Positions 21,956-34,277 of a stretch of DNA of 64,000 nt are shown in pieces. This stretch comes from Ligustrum vulgare. Taxonomy: Eukaryota > Streptophyta > Magnoliopsida > Lamiales > Oleaceae. The stretch covers positions 38,162,129 to 38,226,128 of the forward strand of contig OY743180.1 in assembly GCA_963555705.1 (NCBI GenBank), given 5' to 3'. The translations under genes were made by a program, and so were the position numbers. The notes under the pieces are model-generated. The model ran no database searches. It worked only from the letters and a program-made list of their open reading frames with translations, and was not told the origin of the DNA. Positions within the stretch are counted from its first letter, which is position 1. The number at the start of each line of letters is the position of its first letter.

Positions 21956-23599
21956 ATGCTCCGTTCGCAAAGGGGAAATCTTTTACCTTTCGAACCTGAA
22001 ATTGAACAATTCTTTAGAGGACGACGTATGGAACAACAAAATCTGAACCAAATGGCCAATCCAATCAATCCTTTGGAACACATTGAACTAAACCCGAATG
22101 CAGCTGCATTACCTCCTGGTCAAAATGCAGCATTGCAAATCAATCAAAACAACCAACAGAATGTACAAGATGACAACGTAGGAGACCTTCATATGGGTCA
22201 ATTCTTGACTCCTGTTGCCACTGCAAACCGTTCTAGTATATTATATCCGCCTTTTGGAAGGAATGACTTCCAATTAAAAGCAAATTTAATAAACCTTTTC
22301 AGTAATAATCTTCAATTTTTTGGAAAGGCACACGAGGACCCCAATGCACATGTTGCAAGATTTGGGAGAATGTGCCAAAATTTCCAATTTCAAGGCATAA
22401 ACGATGATGCCATTCGTTTGCGGCTATTTCCTTACACTTTAAGAGATAGTGCATCTGAGTGGCTTGATTCTGAGCCTGAATCTAGTATAGTTACATGGGA
22501 TGACTTAGTTAGAAAATTCTGTAACAAATATTTTTCACCCGCTAAAGTAGCTAAACTAAAATTGGAGATATCTACTTTTCAACAACTAGACGGTGAGAGT
22601 TTTCATGAATCTTGGGGTAGATTTAAGGATCTTCTTAGAAAATGCCCATATCATGGATTTAATAAAGGCCTTCAAGTTCAATATTTTTACTCTGGGTTGT
22701 CACCAATTTACAAATCCATAGTGGACTCATCAGCTGGCGGGTCTATTACCAATAAAAGTGTCAACCAAGCATGGGACTTGGTGGAACTCATTGCAAAAAC
22801 ATACACCATGTTCACGTCTGAAAGAACAGTGCACAAAAGAGTTGCTGGAATACATGATGTAGATGCACTGACCAGTACAAATGCGCAACTTGCTGCGCTA
22901 ACAAAAAAAGTTGACATGTTGTGTTCACATCATCAAGGAGTTCACGCTATTCATTCACCAGTAGTGTGTGAGAATTGTAGCGCGAGCCATTCAACTGAAA
23001 ATTGCATGTTGTTGGCTTCAAAAGAGGAGCAGGTTAATTTTGTGCAAAACAATCATCAACAACAGAATGACCCATATGCTCCTAATTACAACCCTGGTTG
23101 GAGACAACACCCAAACTTCAAATGGTCTAACAATCAAAATGAGTTTAACCAACCAATGCAGGAGAGAAGACCAAGTTTGGGGGAAATGTTTCAAAAGCAC
23201 ATGCAGAAGACTGATAAAATGTTTGAACTACATCAAACAACCATACAAAATCATTCGGCTGCACTTAAAGGGCTCGAAAATCAGATAAGTCAAATCGTTC
23301 AACAACTGTCTGAGCGAGCACCTGGAACACTCTCAAGTAACACAAATAAAAATCCAAGGGAGCAAGTCAACATGATCTCTGCAGTGGAAATGAAAAAAAT
23401 CTACACTCCAGCTTATGAGGTAGCTGTTAAGGATGAATCATACATTCCCGCAGAGGAATATTTTCCACCAAATGGATATCTACCTCCAATCCCTTTCCCT
23501 CATAAACTCCTAAGAAATAGGGTACAGAAGGATGTTCAAGCTATCACTACCAAAAGTGATGTGCAATCGCCTGAAATACATGAGAAGATATATGAATAG
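21956..23599 (+). CDS. Athila-type gag polyprotein
   Basis: 547 codons from ATG 21956. An upstream in-frame ATG at 21866 would add a run of lysines from a poly(A) tract and is unlikely. The capsid-type Retrotrans_gag domain lies at roughly residues 105-250 (DPNAHVARFGRMC, LRLFPYTLRDSASEWLD, FCNKYFSPAK, SFHESWGRFKDLLRKCP). A reduced zinc-knuckle-like CENCSASHSTENC follows near 340. A glutamine-rich region and acidic tail come after it. It ends at TAG 23597-23599, and the protease follows in the same frame, so gag and protease are separated by a single stop codon. Function: virus-like particle formation for retrotransposition in the cytoplasm. Confidence 0.9.
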   Translation: MLRSQRGNLLPFEPEIEQFFRGRRMEQQNLNQMANPINPLEHIELNPNAAALPPGQNAALQINQNNQQNVQDDNVGDLHMGQFLTPVATANRSSILYPPFGRNDFQLKANLINLFSNNLQFFGKAHEDPNAHVARFGRMCQNFQFQGINDDAIRLRLFPYTLRDSASEWLDSEPESSIVTWDDLVRKFCNKYFSPAKVAKLKLEISTFQQLDGESFHESWGRFKDLLRKCPYHGFNKGLQVQYFYSGLSPIYKSIVDSSAGGSITNKSVNQAWDLVELIAKTYTMFTSERTVHKRVAGIHDVDALTSTNAQLAALTKKVDMLCSHHQGVHAIHSPVVCENCSASHSTENCMLLASKEEQVNFVQNNHQQQNDPYAPNYNPGWRQHPNFKWSNNQNEFNQPMQERRPSLGEMFQKHMQKTDKMFELHQTTIQNHSAALKGLENQISQIVQQLSERAPGTLSSNTNKNPREQVNMISAVEMKKIYTPAYEVAVKDESYIPAEEYFPPNGYLPPIPFPHKLLRNRVQKDVQAITTKSDVQSPEIHEKIYE

Positions 23600-24568
23600 A
23601 GGGAAAAGCTGATGGAAAATGAAGACAAGGATATGGAGACGAATGAGATATCAAATTCAAATTGTCAAAATAATGTTGCAAAATCAAATGAAGAATCTCA
23701 ATCGCCTGTCAAGACCTATGTCCCAATAGTTCCATTCCCCCAACGTCTGCAAAGTCACAAAATTGATAAGCAGTTTAGTAAATTTCTGGAAGTATTCAAG
23801 AAATTGCATATCAACATTCCATTTGCAGATGCTTTGGCTCAGATGCCAGCTTACCTCAAGTTTATGAAAGAGATGATTTCTAAAAAGAGGAAGTTGAGGG
23901 AGTTTGAGACTATATCCTTAACTGAGGAGTGTAGCGCAATTCTACAAAATAAATTGACTCCAAAACTCAAAGATCCAGGGAGTTTCTCTATCCCTTGTGA
24001 TATTGGAAATTTCAAATTTGATAGAGTTTTGTGTGATTTGGGAGCAAGTATCAATTTGATGCCTCTCTCAGTTTACAAGAAACTTGGATTAGGGAAACCT
24101 AAACCAAGCAAAATCACATTACAGCTGGCTGACAGATCTGTGAAGCATCCATATGGTGTCATTGAGGACATTTTAGTTAAAGTGGATAAATTCATTTTTC
24201 CAGTAGATTTCGTGATTTTGGATATTGAAGAGGACAGTCAAATGCCACTTATTTTTGGTAGACCTTTCCTAGCCACGGGACGAGCTTTGATAGATGTTGA
24301 AAAGGGGGAGGTGATCTTAAGGGTTCAAGATGATCAAGTGACTTTCAGTGTCACTCAATACCCTAACAAATATTATCAGACAGAAAGTTGCTTCAAACTG
24401 GAAAAAGTGGTGCAAGAACTTGGTAATAATTTGAAGCAAGAAGAAAAACCAGGTGAGACTCAAATCAACAATAAAGAATTCAAGAAAGTGCGCAAAAAGG
24501 TTGAGAAATGCAAGGTGGGAAATTGCAAGGAGTGCAGGGCATCACGAGCATCCTTTAAGCCACCATAA
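23600..24568 (+). CDS. Athila-type protease
   Basis: The frame continues directly from gag after one TAG. The first ATG is at 23612, 318 codons. The retropepsin region contains the Athila-style active site VLCDLGASINLMPLSVYKKL (about residues 140-160), then ITLQLADRSVKHPYG and MPLIFGRPFLATGRALIDVE. The last part is basic and cysteine-containing, and translation ends at TAA 24566. In autonomous relatives reverse transcriptase follows here. It is missing, and a GGGAGGCAACCCAA word typical of the sequence after pol appears within 60 bp, which indicates a clean loss of the polymerase block. Confidence 0.88.
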   Translation, partial: REKLMENEDKDMETNEISNSNCQNNVAKSNEESQSPVKTYVPIVPFPQRLQSHKIDKQFSKFLEVFKKLHINIPFADALAQMPAYLKFMKEMISKKRKLREFETISLTEECSAILQNKLTPKLKDPGSFSIPCDIGNFKFDRVLCDLGASINLMPLSVYKKLGLGKPKPSKITLQLADRSVKHPYGVIEDILVKVDKFIFPVDFVILDIEEDSQMPLIFGRPFLATGRALIDVEKGEVILRVQDDQVTFSVTQYPNKYYQTESCFKLEKVVQELGNNLKQEEKPGETQINNKEFKKVRKKVEKCKVGNCKECRASRASFKPP

Positions 24569-26690
24569 GAAAGTTTGCAAAAAGTCGAGCTTTAGACTAT
24601 AAACGGAGCGCTTATTGGGAGGCAACCCAATTTTCTTTCATTTTCATTTATTTTGCTTTATTTATAGCTTTACATTTAAATTTTTATGTAGTATTTGCAT
24701 TTTTATCTTTCTTGGAGTTTGAAGTTAGCATCTCTAGCACCAACCTCTTTGATTTGATTTTCAAGTGCATTTTTAGTTCTAATTCATACATCATCCATGA
24801 GCTTACAATTTTGCATCACATTGTTTTAATCTCATTGCTCTTATCATATTAAAAATAAATCATATGCATGATTTTTCACGTTTGGAGGAATTATGCGTGA
24901 TAATTGTAATATTCATGATGGTTGACCATGTTTGAAAATTCAGATTTTTCCTATGTCTTAGTTGGGATTGTTGCTGTTGATATATTTCAATTTATTAATG
25001 GTGTGTATGATTCTAATATTGTTTATCTTTTACTTGCGAGGAACACACCACTTGTAACACTTTCAACCAAGCATGGAAACACAAGAAACTTGTCGAAATC
25101 ATCCAAGCGAGATCAAAGCAAAACTTCAAGTTATCACATCGCTCCTCTAAACCTGGGAAGTACCTAACTCCTCTTTTATGTATTTTTATAAATTGATATA
25201 TCTTCTTTTACATTGAGGACAATGTAACTTTCTAGTTTGGGGGGGTGGTATCTCATTTCTTCATTCTTTATTCACTCGATACCTTTTTTTTTTTTTTTTT
25301 GGGATAAAAAATTAAAAAAAAAAAAAAAAAAAAGGTGAAAATTTTGAAAAATTTTGTTTATTTATTTATTACTTATGACATGATTTGAATTGAATTTTGT
25401 GCTTTAGTTAGAAAATTTGAGCAACATGTGAACTAAAATTTTTCTTGACATTCATCCATGTAAGACATTAATCAAACTTGAGCACATAGCCACTTTCGAA
25501 TAATAACTTGTGTAGGGAGATGATTGATACTTGTGGGATAAACTTGTGCACTTTGAACATAGAATTGACTGAAAAATTCCAAACCTTAAGAAATTAGATC
25601 CCGACCTGAAATGTAGAACCAAACTGCTCAAGAAGCAGTTTGGGGGTAGAGAGGTCAAGTACAAGTAGGCATTGACAGATTGAGGGTCTGAAATTTTTAA
25701 TGATCCATCTTTAGTGGAAGGGGTTTTAATCAACGGGTATAAACCATGACCAGCATAAAAACAGAAAAATGCTGAAGGTCTTATTCTGCTCTTCAAAAGC
25801 CTTTTTGACTCGAGTAAGTAAGTCCGAGGGGTCTTTCAAACCTGGTGCCCTAAAGTCGTCTGGCTTGGGAGTCATCGACCTAAAGCTCGCTACAGGGGTC
25901 AATTAGAAAGCAAGTACGGAGAGTGGACTTACACATAAGACATTAAAACATCTTTAACATTTCTGTTTAAGCCTTTATGACTCGGGTAATTAAGTCTAAG
26001 GGGTTCTCTGAACCTGGTACCCTAAGCTCAACTGAGTTGGGAGCTGCCGACCTAAAACTCGCTACAAGGGTCATATAGAAAGCCAGTATGAAAAGTTTTG
26101 CACAAAGATGGTAAAAGATAAGGATATTAAAAGAAAAAGTCGTCCAAATAAAAAAAAATGATATATAAATGGTATAAGATTTGTTGATTAAAATTCCTAA
26201 TACTGGAGTGTGGGATTGGAGATGAATTATTCTTGATCTGTCGTGCATACTTGTCAAATCCTAACTGCCTTGTATGGAAAAATGCAATGTAAACATGTTT
26301 AGAAACCACATCAATAGGAAAGACCTCGGGATATGAGAGAAAAACATTAAGGTTGTGATCATCCATGAGAGTGTAAGAAAAATAAAAAGAAAATCATTGT
26401 TGACCACATGGGATTCGGGCTTATTTCTGCATGACTAGTCACACAGTGTCAAGTATATTTTTACATGAGTTTGCATTCGATTTTTGGCTATTCACACACA
26501 CACGATGAAGTTAAGCATTGGATGAATGAAAATAATTTTTGTTGTTCATATTTCTTCTCTAAAGTGAATCGTCATTTTGGATTATTGAAGTGTATGGTAA
26601 ATAAATTGACAAAAACAAAAACAATTTCTGCTTGCATTTTTATTTTTATAGTTTAGTTTTATTTTTGTTCGAGGACGAACAAATATTCTA
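24569..26690 (+). other. 3' untranslated region of Athila-type element
   Basis: Non-coding. Contains poly(T)/poly(A) runs near 25287-25335, two TAGTTTGGGGG-type purine tracts (25235 and 26690) and the 172-bp repeat at 25795-26110. Confidence 0.75.
25795..26110 (+). repeat. 172-bp degenerate tandem repeat
   Basis: Two diverged copies beginning TTTTTGACTCGAGTAAGTAA (from 25802) and TTTATGACTCGGGTAATTAA (from 25974), 172 bp apart. They share GAACCTGGT(A/G)CCCTAA and CCGACCTAAA(A/G)CTCGCTAC cores. Function unknown. Confidence 0.8.
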
Positions 26691-26702
26691 GTTTGGGGGG
26701 TT
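26687..26702 (+). other. Polypurine tract of Athila-type element
   Basis: AGTTTGGGGGGTT immediately before the 3' LTR start TGATAAG. Confidence 0.8.
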
Positions 26703-28454
26703 TGATAAGTGTATTTTATACACTTATTTACCTATCGAAATTAGGATATTATAATATTTTTTCTTGAATAAATTCTACGTAATTGTTATTATTTACATTA
26801 TTTCAGGTTTTTGTCCCAAAATCAAGAAAATGAGGAATTGAAGTAATTATTCAACAAGTGGATGGAAAAACTCAATTTTGGATGCAATTGACGACAAAAC
26901 GAAGATAAGAGGTCAAAATGAATTATTTGGCAAAAATGAGGCTTTAGTAGTAAAACCTACCCAATACTACTTGGGCCTCATAATCAATTGCAAGGAAAAC
27001 TTTTGGCCCAAATTATTGCATGACTAATTGGAATTTAAAAACCTATCAATATATATACACAACAGCCGAGGGAGAGCTTGGGGGGAGCAGCCGTGAGGGT
27101 CAAAAACGAAAGAGAAGAGCTGCTGGGCGAGAGAGAGCCGTGAGTTGAGAAATCAGAGGCGCAACTTTGAGAAAAAAGTGTGGGCTGCTGGAATTAAAAC
27201 TTGAGTGTGGCTGGTACAATTAGAGAAGGAGTTCACGGCTGGGGAGAATAAAAACAGAGTGGTCGGCTGTGCATGAAAGAAGGAGCTCTCGGCTGATTGT
27301 AAACTAAACAGGGAGTGATCTTTGGTATATATATATATACACGGTGCTGGTGCAAGAATAAAGAGTGGGGGTTGTGAGAAATACATATAGATACACAGAA
27401 ATTGGAAGCTGTGAAAGAAACAAAAATTGAGCTGGGAGGTTGCACTTGGGGAATATTTAAAAAGGTGAACAGGCAATTAAAAGACTGGGGGCTCTAGTGG
27501 GAGAAAACCATATATTGGCAGTGGAGGAGAAACAAATAAAAGGCAGAAAATTGAAGCAATTGGAAGAGCTGACTGGTTGATTAATTGGAGTTAACGACTG
27601 TTTACAGTGGTGATGTTAATTCTTCAATTATTTAAACTCCAAGTTTTATTTTTATTATTTATTGCTTTTTATTTCACAAACATGAGTAGCTAAATTTTAT
27701 AATCGGGATTAACGATTTAGATTTAATGTTTCTTGTTTGATTTTAATTCTCAAGTTGGTGCTTTGATATTTATGTATTGATTTTATTATTGCGTTTAACG
27801 CTTGAGTTGTTTGATCACCAATTCATGAATTAATGATTGTTTTTATAATCCGAGAGGTAAGTTAACAATTAGATCACGTAATAAAATTCGGCAATTTCAA
27901 CAAAAAGATAGAGATATGAATTTGTGGTTGCATGTGGTCACTTAGGAATTCTTAGGAAATTTAATGCATTTAGCTAAGGAGAACTCTGACCCGCTGTAGA
28001 GATACATGGTTGACTTAGTTAAATAGGTCTAATTTGAACTCGAGAGAGGTAAATTAGATACAAGCGTGAATTCGACCAAATACAATTTTAGAAAACAACT
28101 TGAGATGAGAAATTAAGCTAGAATGTTATTTCGAAATCGTTAGTCCCGATATTCATTCAATTGCTAAAAATCCACCACGTTTGTTTCTTGCTTTCGTTAA
28201 TTGCTTTTAGTTTAATTTGTTATTGTTTATTTTAATTGATTTGTTTATTTCATTGATTTCCAATTATTTGTCGTTTTTGTTTTTATTATTTTACAATTTA
28301 TTTTCTTAGTTAGTTTTGGTTTTCGTTTAGGAATTCTATATTCGAAGTAAATCGATAACGAATTAAATAGTCCTCGTGGGATCGACAACTCGGACTCAAA
28401 AGTCCACTTTTATTACTTGTAGCGATATCGTACACTTGCGATTTCACACCAACA
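26703..28454 (+). repeat. 3' LTR of Athila-type element
   Basis: 1752 bp, the same length as the 5' LTR with scattered substitutions only. Confidence 0.95.
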
Positions 28455-31400
28455 CCTAGGTTTAAGATTTTAAACTTGGGGTGGTTGAACTTTGATCCAA
28501 TATAATCATACGAATCTGTGTACTATGTAAAATCCTTGATACCCTACTTCATAAATTTATTGAAATTTCATTTTTCTAAACATGAACTTAATTACTCTTG
28601 TAGACATTTCTAAAAATTGAATTCATTTTTTGATGATAAATATTGAAATGAAGCATATCACTGTATTGTAATGCATGGTATATAACTAGGTATATATTTG
28701 GATTCAGTTAATTTGCCTTCCATTGCTTTTATGATGATAAGAATTTATTGTAATGTTAATTGAAAATTAAAGCATTTACCTGCAGTGATTTGGTGTATCA
28801 TATGGTGGATGGAGTTACACAAATATTGTTGATATGGAGAAAATGAAGTTGCAGTTGCTATCTATTTCAAGTGGATGAGGTCCCCTGCTAGCATATGTTA
28901 GCATTCAATGGTGAGAATAGGTTGGAGACTTACTACTATTGTTGAGAACACCAAACTCTTTGATTGTTTATGAAGGGATGATCATACCACTCGATGATAG
29001 TAATCACTGTACATATTTGATCCTCTTACATTAGATGTATAATTATACATCTCTCAGTAGCAAAGAAACAAGCGTAGAGGTCCAAGGAACCCAAAAAATA
29101 AAGTGATAAAGGATCCGATCCATGCAGATGAAACAAACTATGAAGAGGAAGCGAGAAATTGGGGATTAGCAGTACAAATGTATCCAATTTCACGTGGTTT
29201 ATGTGGTCTGGATTTGAATTTTTGACATTTGTGAAAGTTTAGATTCATGCTAATTAGTTTTTGGCATCGAAAAATTGTAGAAAAGAATGGTACATCCACG
29301 CATGTATACATTTGTATTGTAAAAGTAATTAATATGTTATTGGCCATTTTGATGGATTTCTCTAGTAGATGTAAAATAAGAAATATAACTTTGTGAAGGA
29401 TTGAGTTCTTAGTGGTCATTTTGAATGAATATAAGATGAAGATGTCAGTTTACAATGCTTGCTGGATCCTTCTGTTCCATTACTTCGAAATTGTCAAAAT
29501 ATTTTATTCCTTAAGTACGTGTATTTGGATGAATTTGTGTGTAAAGTGCAATTTAGACTATGTATTTAGGACTAACAAGCCAGTAAAAAATGATAATAAT
29601 GATTAATGGTGATGGATTCATACTTTGTTTTATGTGAATCTACTAAACATATAGTCGTGTTTATCGTTGGATCATGAAACTTGTACATCAAATATTCCTG
29701 CCAATAGTTAAAGGCAGAATGTAGTTCATAGAGTTTGAAACAAAAACAAACAAACAAACAAAAAATCATGTCTGTCGACCTTGCTGCCATAGAAACATTA
29801 CATCACGATACACAATAAAAAGTTTCCAAAAATAACAGAGTTGAAAGTGGTTTATTTGCGGATCCTTTGAGACTTCTTCTTAGCATGTAGGATTGAGGGA
29901 CCACTTTGCTACTTTTTCATATTGTACTTAAATAGTTGAGAAGCAAGGTGAGTTCTGGCAATAACAATGTTAATGCTAGCCCATTGCTTGAACATTGTTA
30001 TCTGCCCAATATCAAGCTATTTTGATCACAAATACACCACCATTGTGTCTGCATTATGAAATGTAAAGTGATGTTGATTATGATATTAGATAAAAATGTA
30101 TTTGGAGGAATGTAATGAATGGTATGATATATTATTGTGTTGACATCCAGGCTTTATCTTTCACCATCAGGTATGGAAGAACAAATGCAAAGAGCTCAAC
30201 ATCCCTTATCATGAATGTATCCCTCGTACAAGCACGGTAGGAGTTATAAATATATAAGCACATCATTTGGATATGAAACGTCCAAGAAATTAGAGTGCAC
30301 GATTCTTCTTTATGATAGATCCTACAAGCTTAGATTTAAATATATGTATTAGCCTATTGGATACTGGATCAGAGAGATGTAAGTGAAATGACATCAATAT
30401 CATTCAAGCATGCTGGGAAGATACATTTAACCATGGTGGAAAAGCAATTGTAGCATTCACGGCTAATAATTTGATGTCTTCCAAATATAGTGAAGTAGTG
30501 AGCTTCTATTTCCTACATAATAGGCTCAATAGTAGTCACTTGGAGCTGTGAAGATATAGAAATAAAGATACTTAGATTCATGATACATAGTTGAAAGTCA
30601 GATGCGTATAGCAAAAATTGTGATGTTACAATGAACAAGGCATATATGTTACATTGAGATGATCAATACTATGAAAACAAAGATGATAGAACATTAATTG
30701 ATTTTCTATTAATAGAACATTAATTGATTTTCTATTAAGAAACATGTATGCCTCAAAATAGTGTCTTGATAATAGATATAGATATATGACGTACTTTGGC
30801 TCTTTGACATGTGGCTTAAGTTACAAATGATCTCCTCTGTCAAATGGAATCATCTTTATGATTTTATTGGCCAGTGCAAAAGGACACGAGATTTTTGTCA
30901 TAATTTGGGACACCTTACACGAAATTGCAAATCATCAACAAGTTTAAATGCTGCTTCTAAATTTAAAAATGTCTCCAATTTGATATCAAAGTAATATTTA
31001 ACCATGCAAAATTTGACATTAACCATATAGTGCACTTAATTATACCAAGGAAGTGATGAAAAAGCAAAGCTTTGTATTGTATTGTGTTGATTACTATGCA
31101 TATGACTCGAGATTACAATGCACATGATTGGAGATAAATGGACTCCCTTTTCCAACAGTGCCTCCATTAAATCTTTAGAATTCACACCCGAGGAAGAGCC
31201 TCCAAGAAGGCTCCTAATGTCTTGCCACTGAAATATATCATATTCAACAGCAAATATTGCAAATCATGGAACCCGTGGGAAAGGAAACAAGCGAAATTAC
31301 TTCTCAAGAGATTTGTGATTTCTACGTCAATTGAAAAATTCAGATATTTAAGCATAAAAATGATCAAAATCAAGATTTTAACGTATCAAGTTTTCCATAT

Positions 31401-33404
31401 TAGTTGCCATATGAAAAGCATTGTCATCATCACCTTTGAACAAAGATTTCAATTCGATGGATCTTGAGGTATAAAGGCGAGGATAATATTGTGTGATTTT
31501 TACGTTTTCTTTGCAAAGTGAAAATCTTCCATTCTGATGATTGGAAGAGGATTGACATACAACGAAGAATGAAATTCAATGTCCGATTTGAGGAAATATT
31601 TGATACAGTGTGCAAATTGTGCACAAATTGGGGGGTTTTGAGCAACTATTATGGAATTTGACTAAATTGTGAGTAAGATTCGGGATTAATTCCATTCTGG
31701 TGAAGTGATTTTTTGAAATTCAATTATACTTCTATATTACAATAGATGTAGAAATAAAAATTATGTTTAGTAAGAGTTGAGTATTTTATTTTAAATGGGT
31801 ACATGGTATAATTTCCTCAAGGACTTAACCTCGATCCCTAAGGATTTAATTTTAAAATTGACCCAAAGGCTTTAAGGCATTAAAAGTAACAATATGTCGA
31901 CATCATGAAGAATTTAGAATTTAAACTACTTGCTCATAATGTATCTTATCTCAATAAATCAAACGAATTTTGAAATAAATATGGTTGCACGTTCAAATCA
32001 TTTCCTAAAATTATCGGTCGCTGCCTATATGAAATCCGTTGTGTGTATTTGTTTCACTGCTTCCGAAATGAAATATGAATGGAGTCCTATTTTGGGGTGC
32101 ATAAATACGCTTGTCTTCTATAAAGATAAAATACTACTATTCTAAATTTCTAACTAAACTGAAAGTAAGGTTTAGAGTTTTAATTAAAATTTGTTTATCA
32201 TACACTAACACACAATTGGTGGATTAATAGATAATTTACACGGCTGCTAAAAAAAATGGTATTATGAAACTAGAAAGGATATAAAATTCTCATTTAAACT
32301 CGTATTCTTTGAATCAACTACAACTTGATTTGGTTTTATTCAAATCAACTTTCTCTTGGGTCAAGACTCCTAATTAATTATAATATAAAAATGAGTATAA
32401 TATCGATATAATAATTATCTCTTTAACAATAATTAATTATTTAGTCAAAATAAAATTTTTCGTCAAAACTTATTTTTTTTCTCTTTAGCCCATCAACTTC
32501 TCAGAATTGTTAAGACATTAATGATAAAATCGTTACTAAATCTCTGACCATTATAGAAACCTTAAGAACTGAAAGATCAGATGTCCTTAGAAAAAAAGAA
32601 AAAAAAAATCCATAAAGTTACCATGAAAGAAAAAGGACACACAAGGGGTGTAAGTTTTGCACACTTGAAAGAAAGTTCTGTAAGCAAACTCAAGAATATT
32701 TTTTTTTTAGCAAGCTGAGTGCAAAGTATTGACCTGAGTGCCAGATATGAAGGAATGCTTTAAAGGGCCGGCTTCGCAGGACTCAGGCCTAAGCAGAACC
32801 TAACCAATGAGAGAATCAGCACTCTATAGGAGTAAATTGTCCCTGAAGCAGAATAAAAAATTTGCTAATTTTGTAGGACCCGACAAATTTCAAAAACAGG
32901 AGTAGGTCCGAATTGGAAATCATTCCCATGGAAAAGCTCATGCATAAATCCAAATCGGTCTTTGCTATATGTACAAATTGGATGACAAACTGAGTTACTA
33001 TTTGTAGAACCCCCTCCATGTGAGGGAGGAGTAACCCAATTTTTCATCCATCATTTGTACAATTAGATTTATCCAAATCCAAATATAAAGCTCCAATGTA
33101 CTAACTATTCTTATTACATCAAGTACTTAATAATATATTTGAATTATATTAAGTTCTTAAATATATTGTGTTTAAGCATGAATATTAAGTTATTCCAATG
33201 CAAAGGTCACTCAATTTATGTTCATTTATTGTTATACATTGAAGAAAAATGAAAATTGCAATAGCTCAATACTTGAGAAAATGCTAAATTTTATTACAAA
33301 CAAAGAAAAATTCAATACTTCGACAAAAATAGAGTTACTTTCATAAAAAAAAGGCGGTGCAAAAGAGGAGACAATACATTTCAAGAGCTTCTAAAAAGAA
33401 GAAA

Positions 33405-33515
33405 AATGCTACTCTAAATCCTAGCATCTGCTATGAGTCCGGGGGGGTAAATTCCATCTTCATTCACTCCTTCCTCATAAATCAGCTCCTCTAAGACTTT
33501 GGCAGCATTAACTCC
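33405..33515 (-). pseudogene. Short exon-like open segment
   Basis: The minus strand encodes VGVNAAKVLEELIYEEG followed by NEDGIYPPGLIADARI and a TAG stop. An acceptor-like AAAG lies at its start. The composition is protein-like but no family is recognised and no partner exons were found. Confidence 0.3.
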
Positions 33516-33733
33516 AACTCTTTATCTATGGTGCAACTCGGGAAGAGCTCGTCTTCACACTAGCTCAAATTTAGAATGAGTGGTTGTTTGACTAAGGACT
33601 GAGAGGATGGTTCGAGACCTCTTAAAAATTGGAGTAGCCCAAAACTCATGAGCTTTTGAGAACTTGAAAAATATCAAACACTAGCTAATTACTTGGGAGC
33701 AATGGTTGAATGACAATGGAGAAATGTCTAAAT

Positions 33734-34109
33734 TAAGGTTGTGTTTGATTGTAAAAATGGAAAATAGATGGAAAAAATAATTTCCAGGAATTGAATTGAC
33801 TGACAATTATTTTCGTTGAAAATATAATTGGAAGTGTTTGATTGGATTAATTTTCTAAGTGGAAAAAGTGGAGAATTTTTCAAGTTTTGTTATTTGATTG
33901 ACATTATTTTCAAGGCAAATAAAGCAAAATATAGCTATTTTAATCAAATTTTTTCATATATTTATACTTGATAATAATAATAATGTTATTTTGAAAAAAC
34001 ATAAGTCAGTTAACTACGACAACTAGGACCAAACGAAGCGAAAAATGTTCTCCATGCAAGGTGAAAAATATTTTCTCACCTAAACCCGAAAAACATATTT
34101 TCCTTGATT
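33734..34109. mobile_element. Possible MITE left half (split by element 2)
   Basis: Begins TTAAGGTTGTGTTTGATTG. The sequence at 39000-39127 ends with the reverse of TTTAGGCTTTATTTGATTG. Both halves carry TGGAAAAT(A/G)GA-type words in opposite orientation, so element 2 probably landed in an older terminal-inverted-repeat element. CTAAAT occurs at both outer edges. Confidence 0.4.
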
Positions 34110-34277
34110 ACAAGTGATGTGATCCGGACCAGGAATCGAAGGGCGAAGTCGAGCCATCGGCAATATGACAATGATCTACGTGCAAAACGGAGCAAGTTCC
34201 ATGTTGGGGTCTAGCCGAGAAGAAGGACGGATCAATCCGAGCCGAATAAACGAAGTTCTTGGGGGCAGAAAGGCCAT

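Larger units (their letters stand above)
20009..28454 (+). mobile_element. Athila-type Gypsy retrotransposon lacking RT and integrase
   Basis: Two 1752-bp LTRs (20009-21760, 26703-28454) with about fifteen substitutions by eye, under 1% divergence, so the insertion is recent. A tRNA-Asp-type primer-binding site, gag and protease follow the 5' LTR, and a polypurine tract precedes the 3' LTR. The 2.1 kb between protease and the 3' LTR has no reverse transcriptase, RNase H or integrase. The flanks read TGTAG and CCTAG, an imperfect 5-bp duplication. Mobility would need polymerase from a related element. Confidence 0.92.
28455..34109. other. Low-information AT-rich region
   Basis: No gene I can name. 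Weak protein-like patches appear near 29060-29180 (plus), 30380-30540 (plus) and 30885-30930 (plus; FCHNLGHLTRNC, like a Copia zinc knuckle with its first cysteine lost). All are short and broken. They may be old transposon or gene debris. Confidence 0.5.

Noticed and set aside
28760..30240. Possible decayed MULE transposase
   Set aside because: Scattered open patches do not form a recognisable domain order in any frame.
30809..30994. Possible gag zinc knuckle (FCHNLGHLTRNC)
   Set aside because: The first cysteine is missing and no other retrotransposon sequence surrounds it; too weak to call as a gene.
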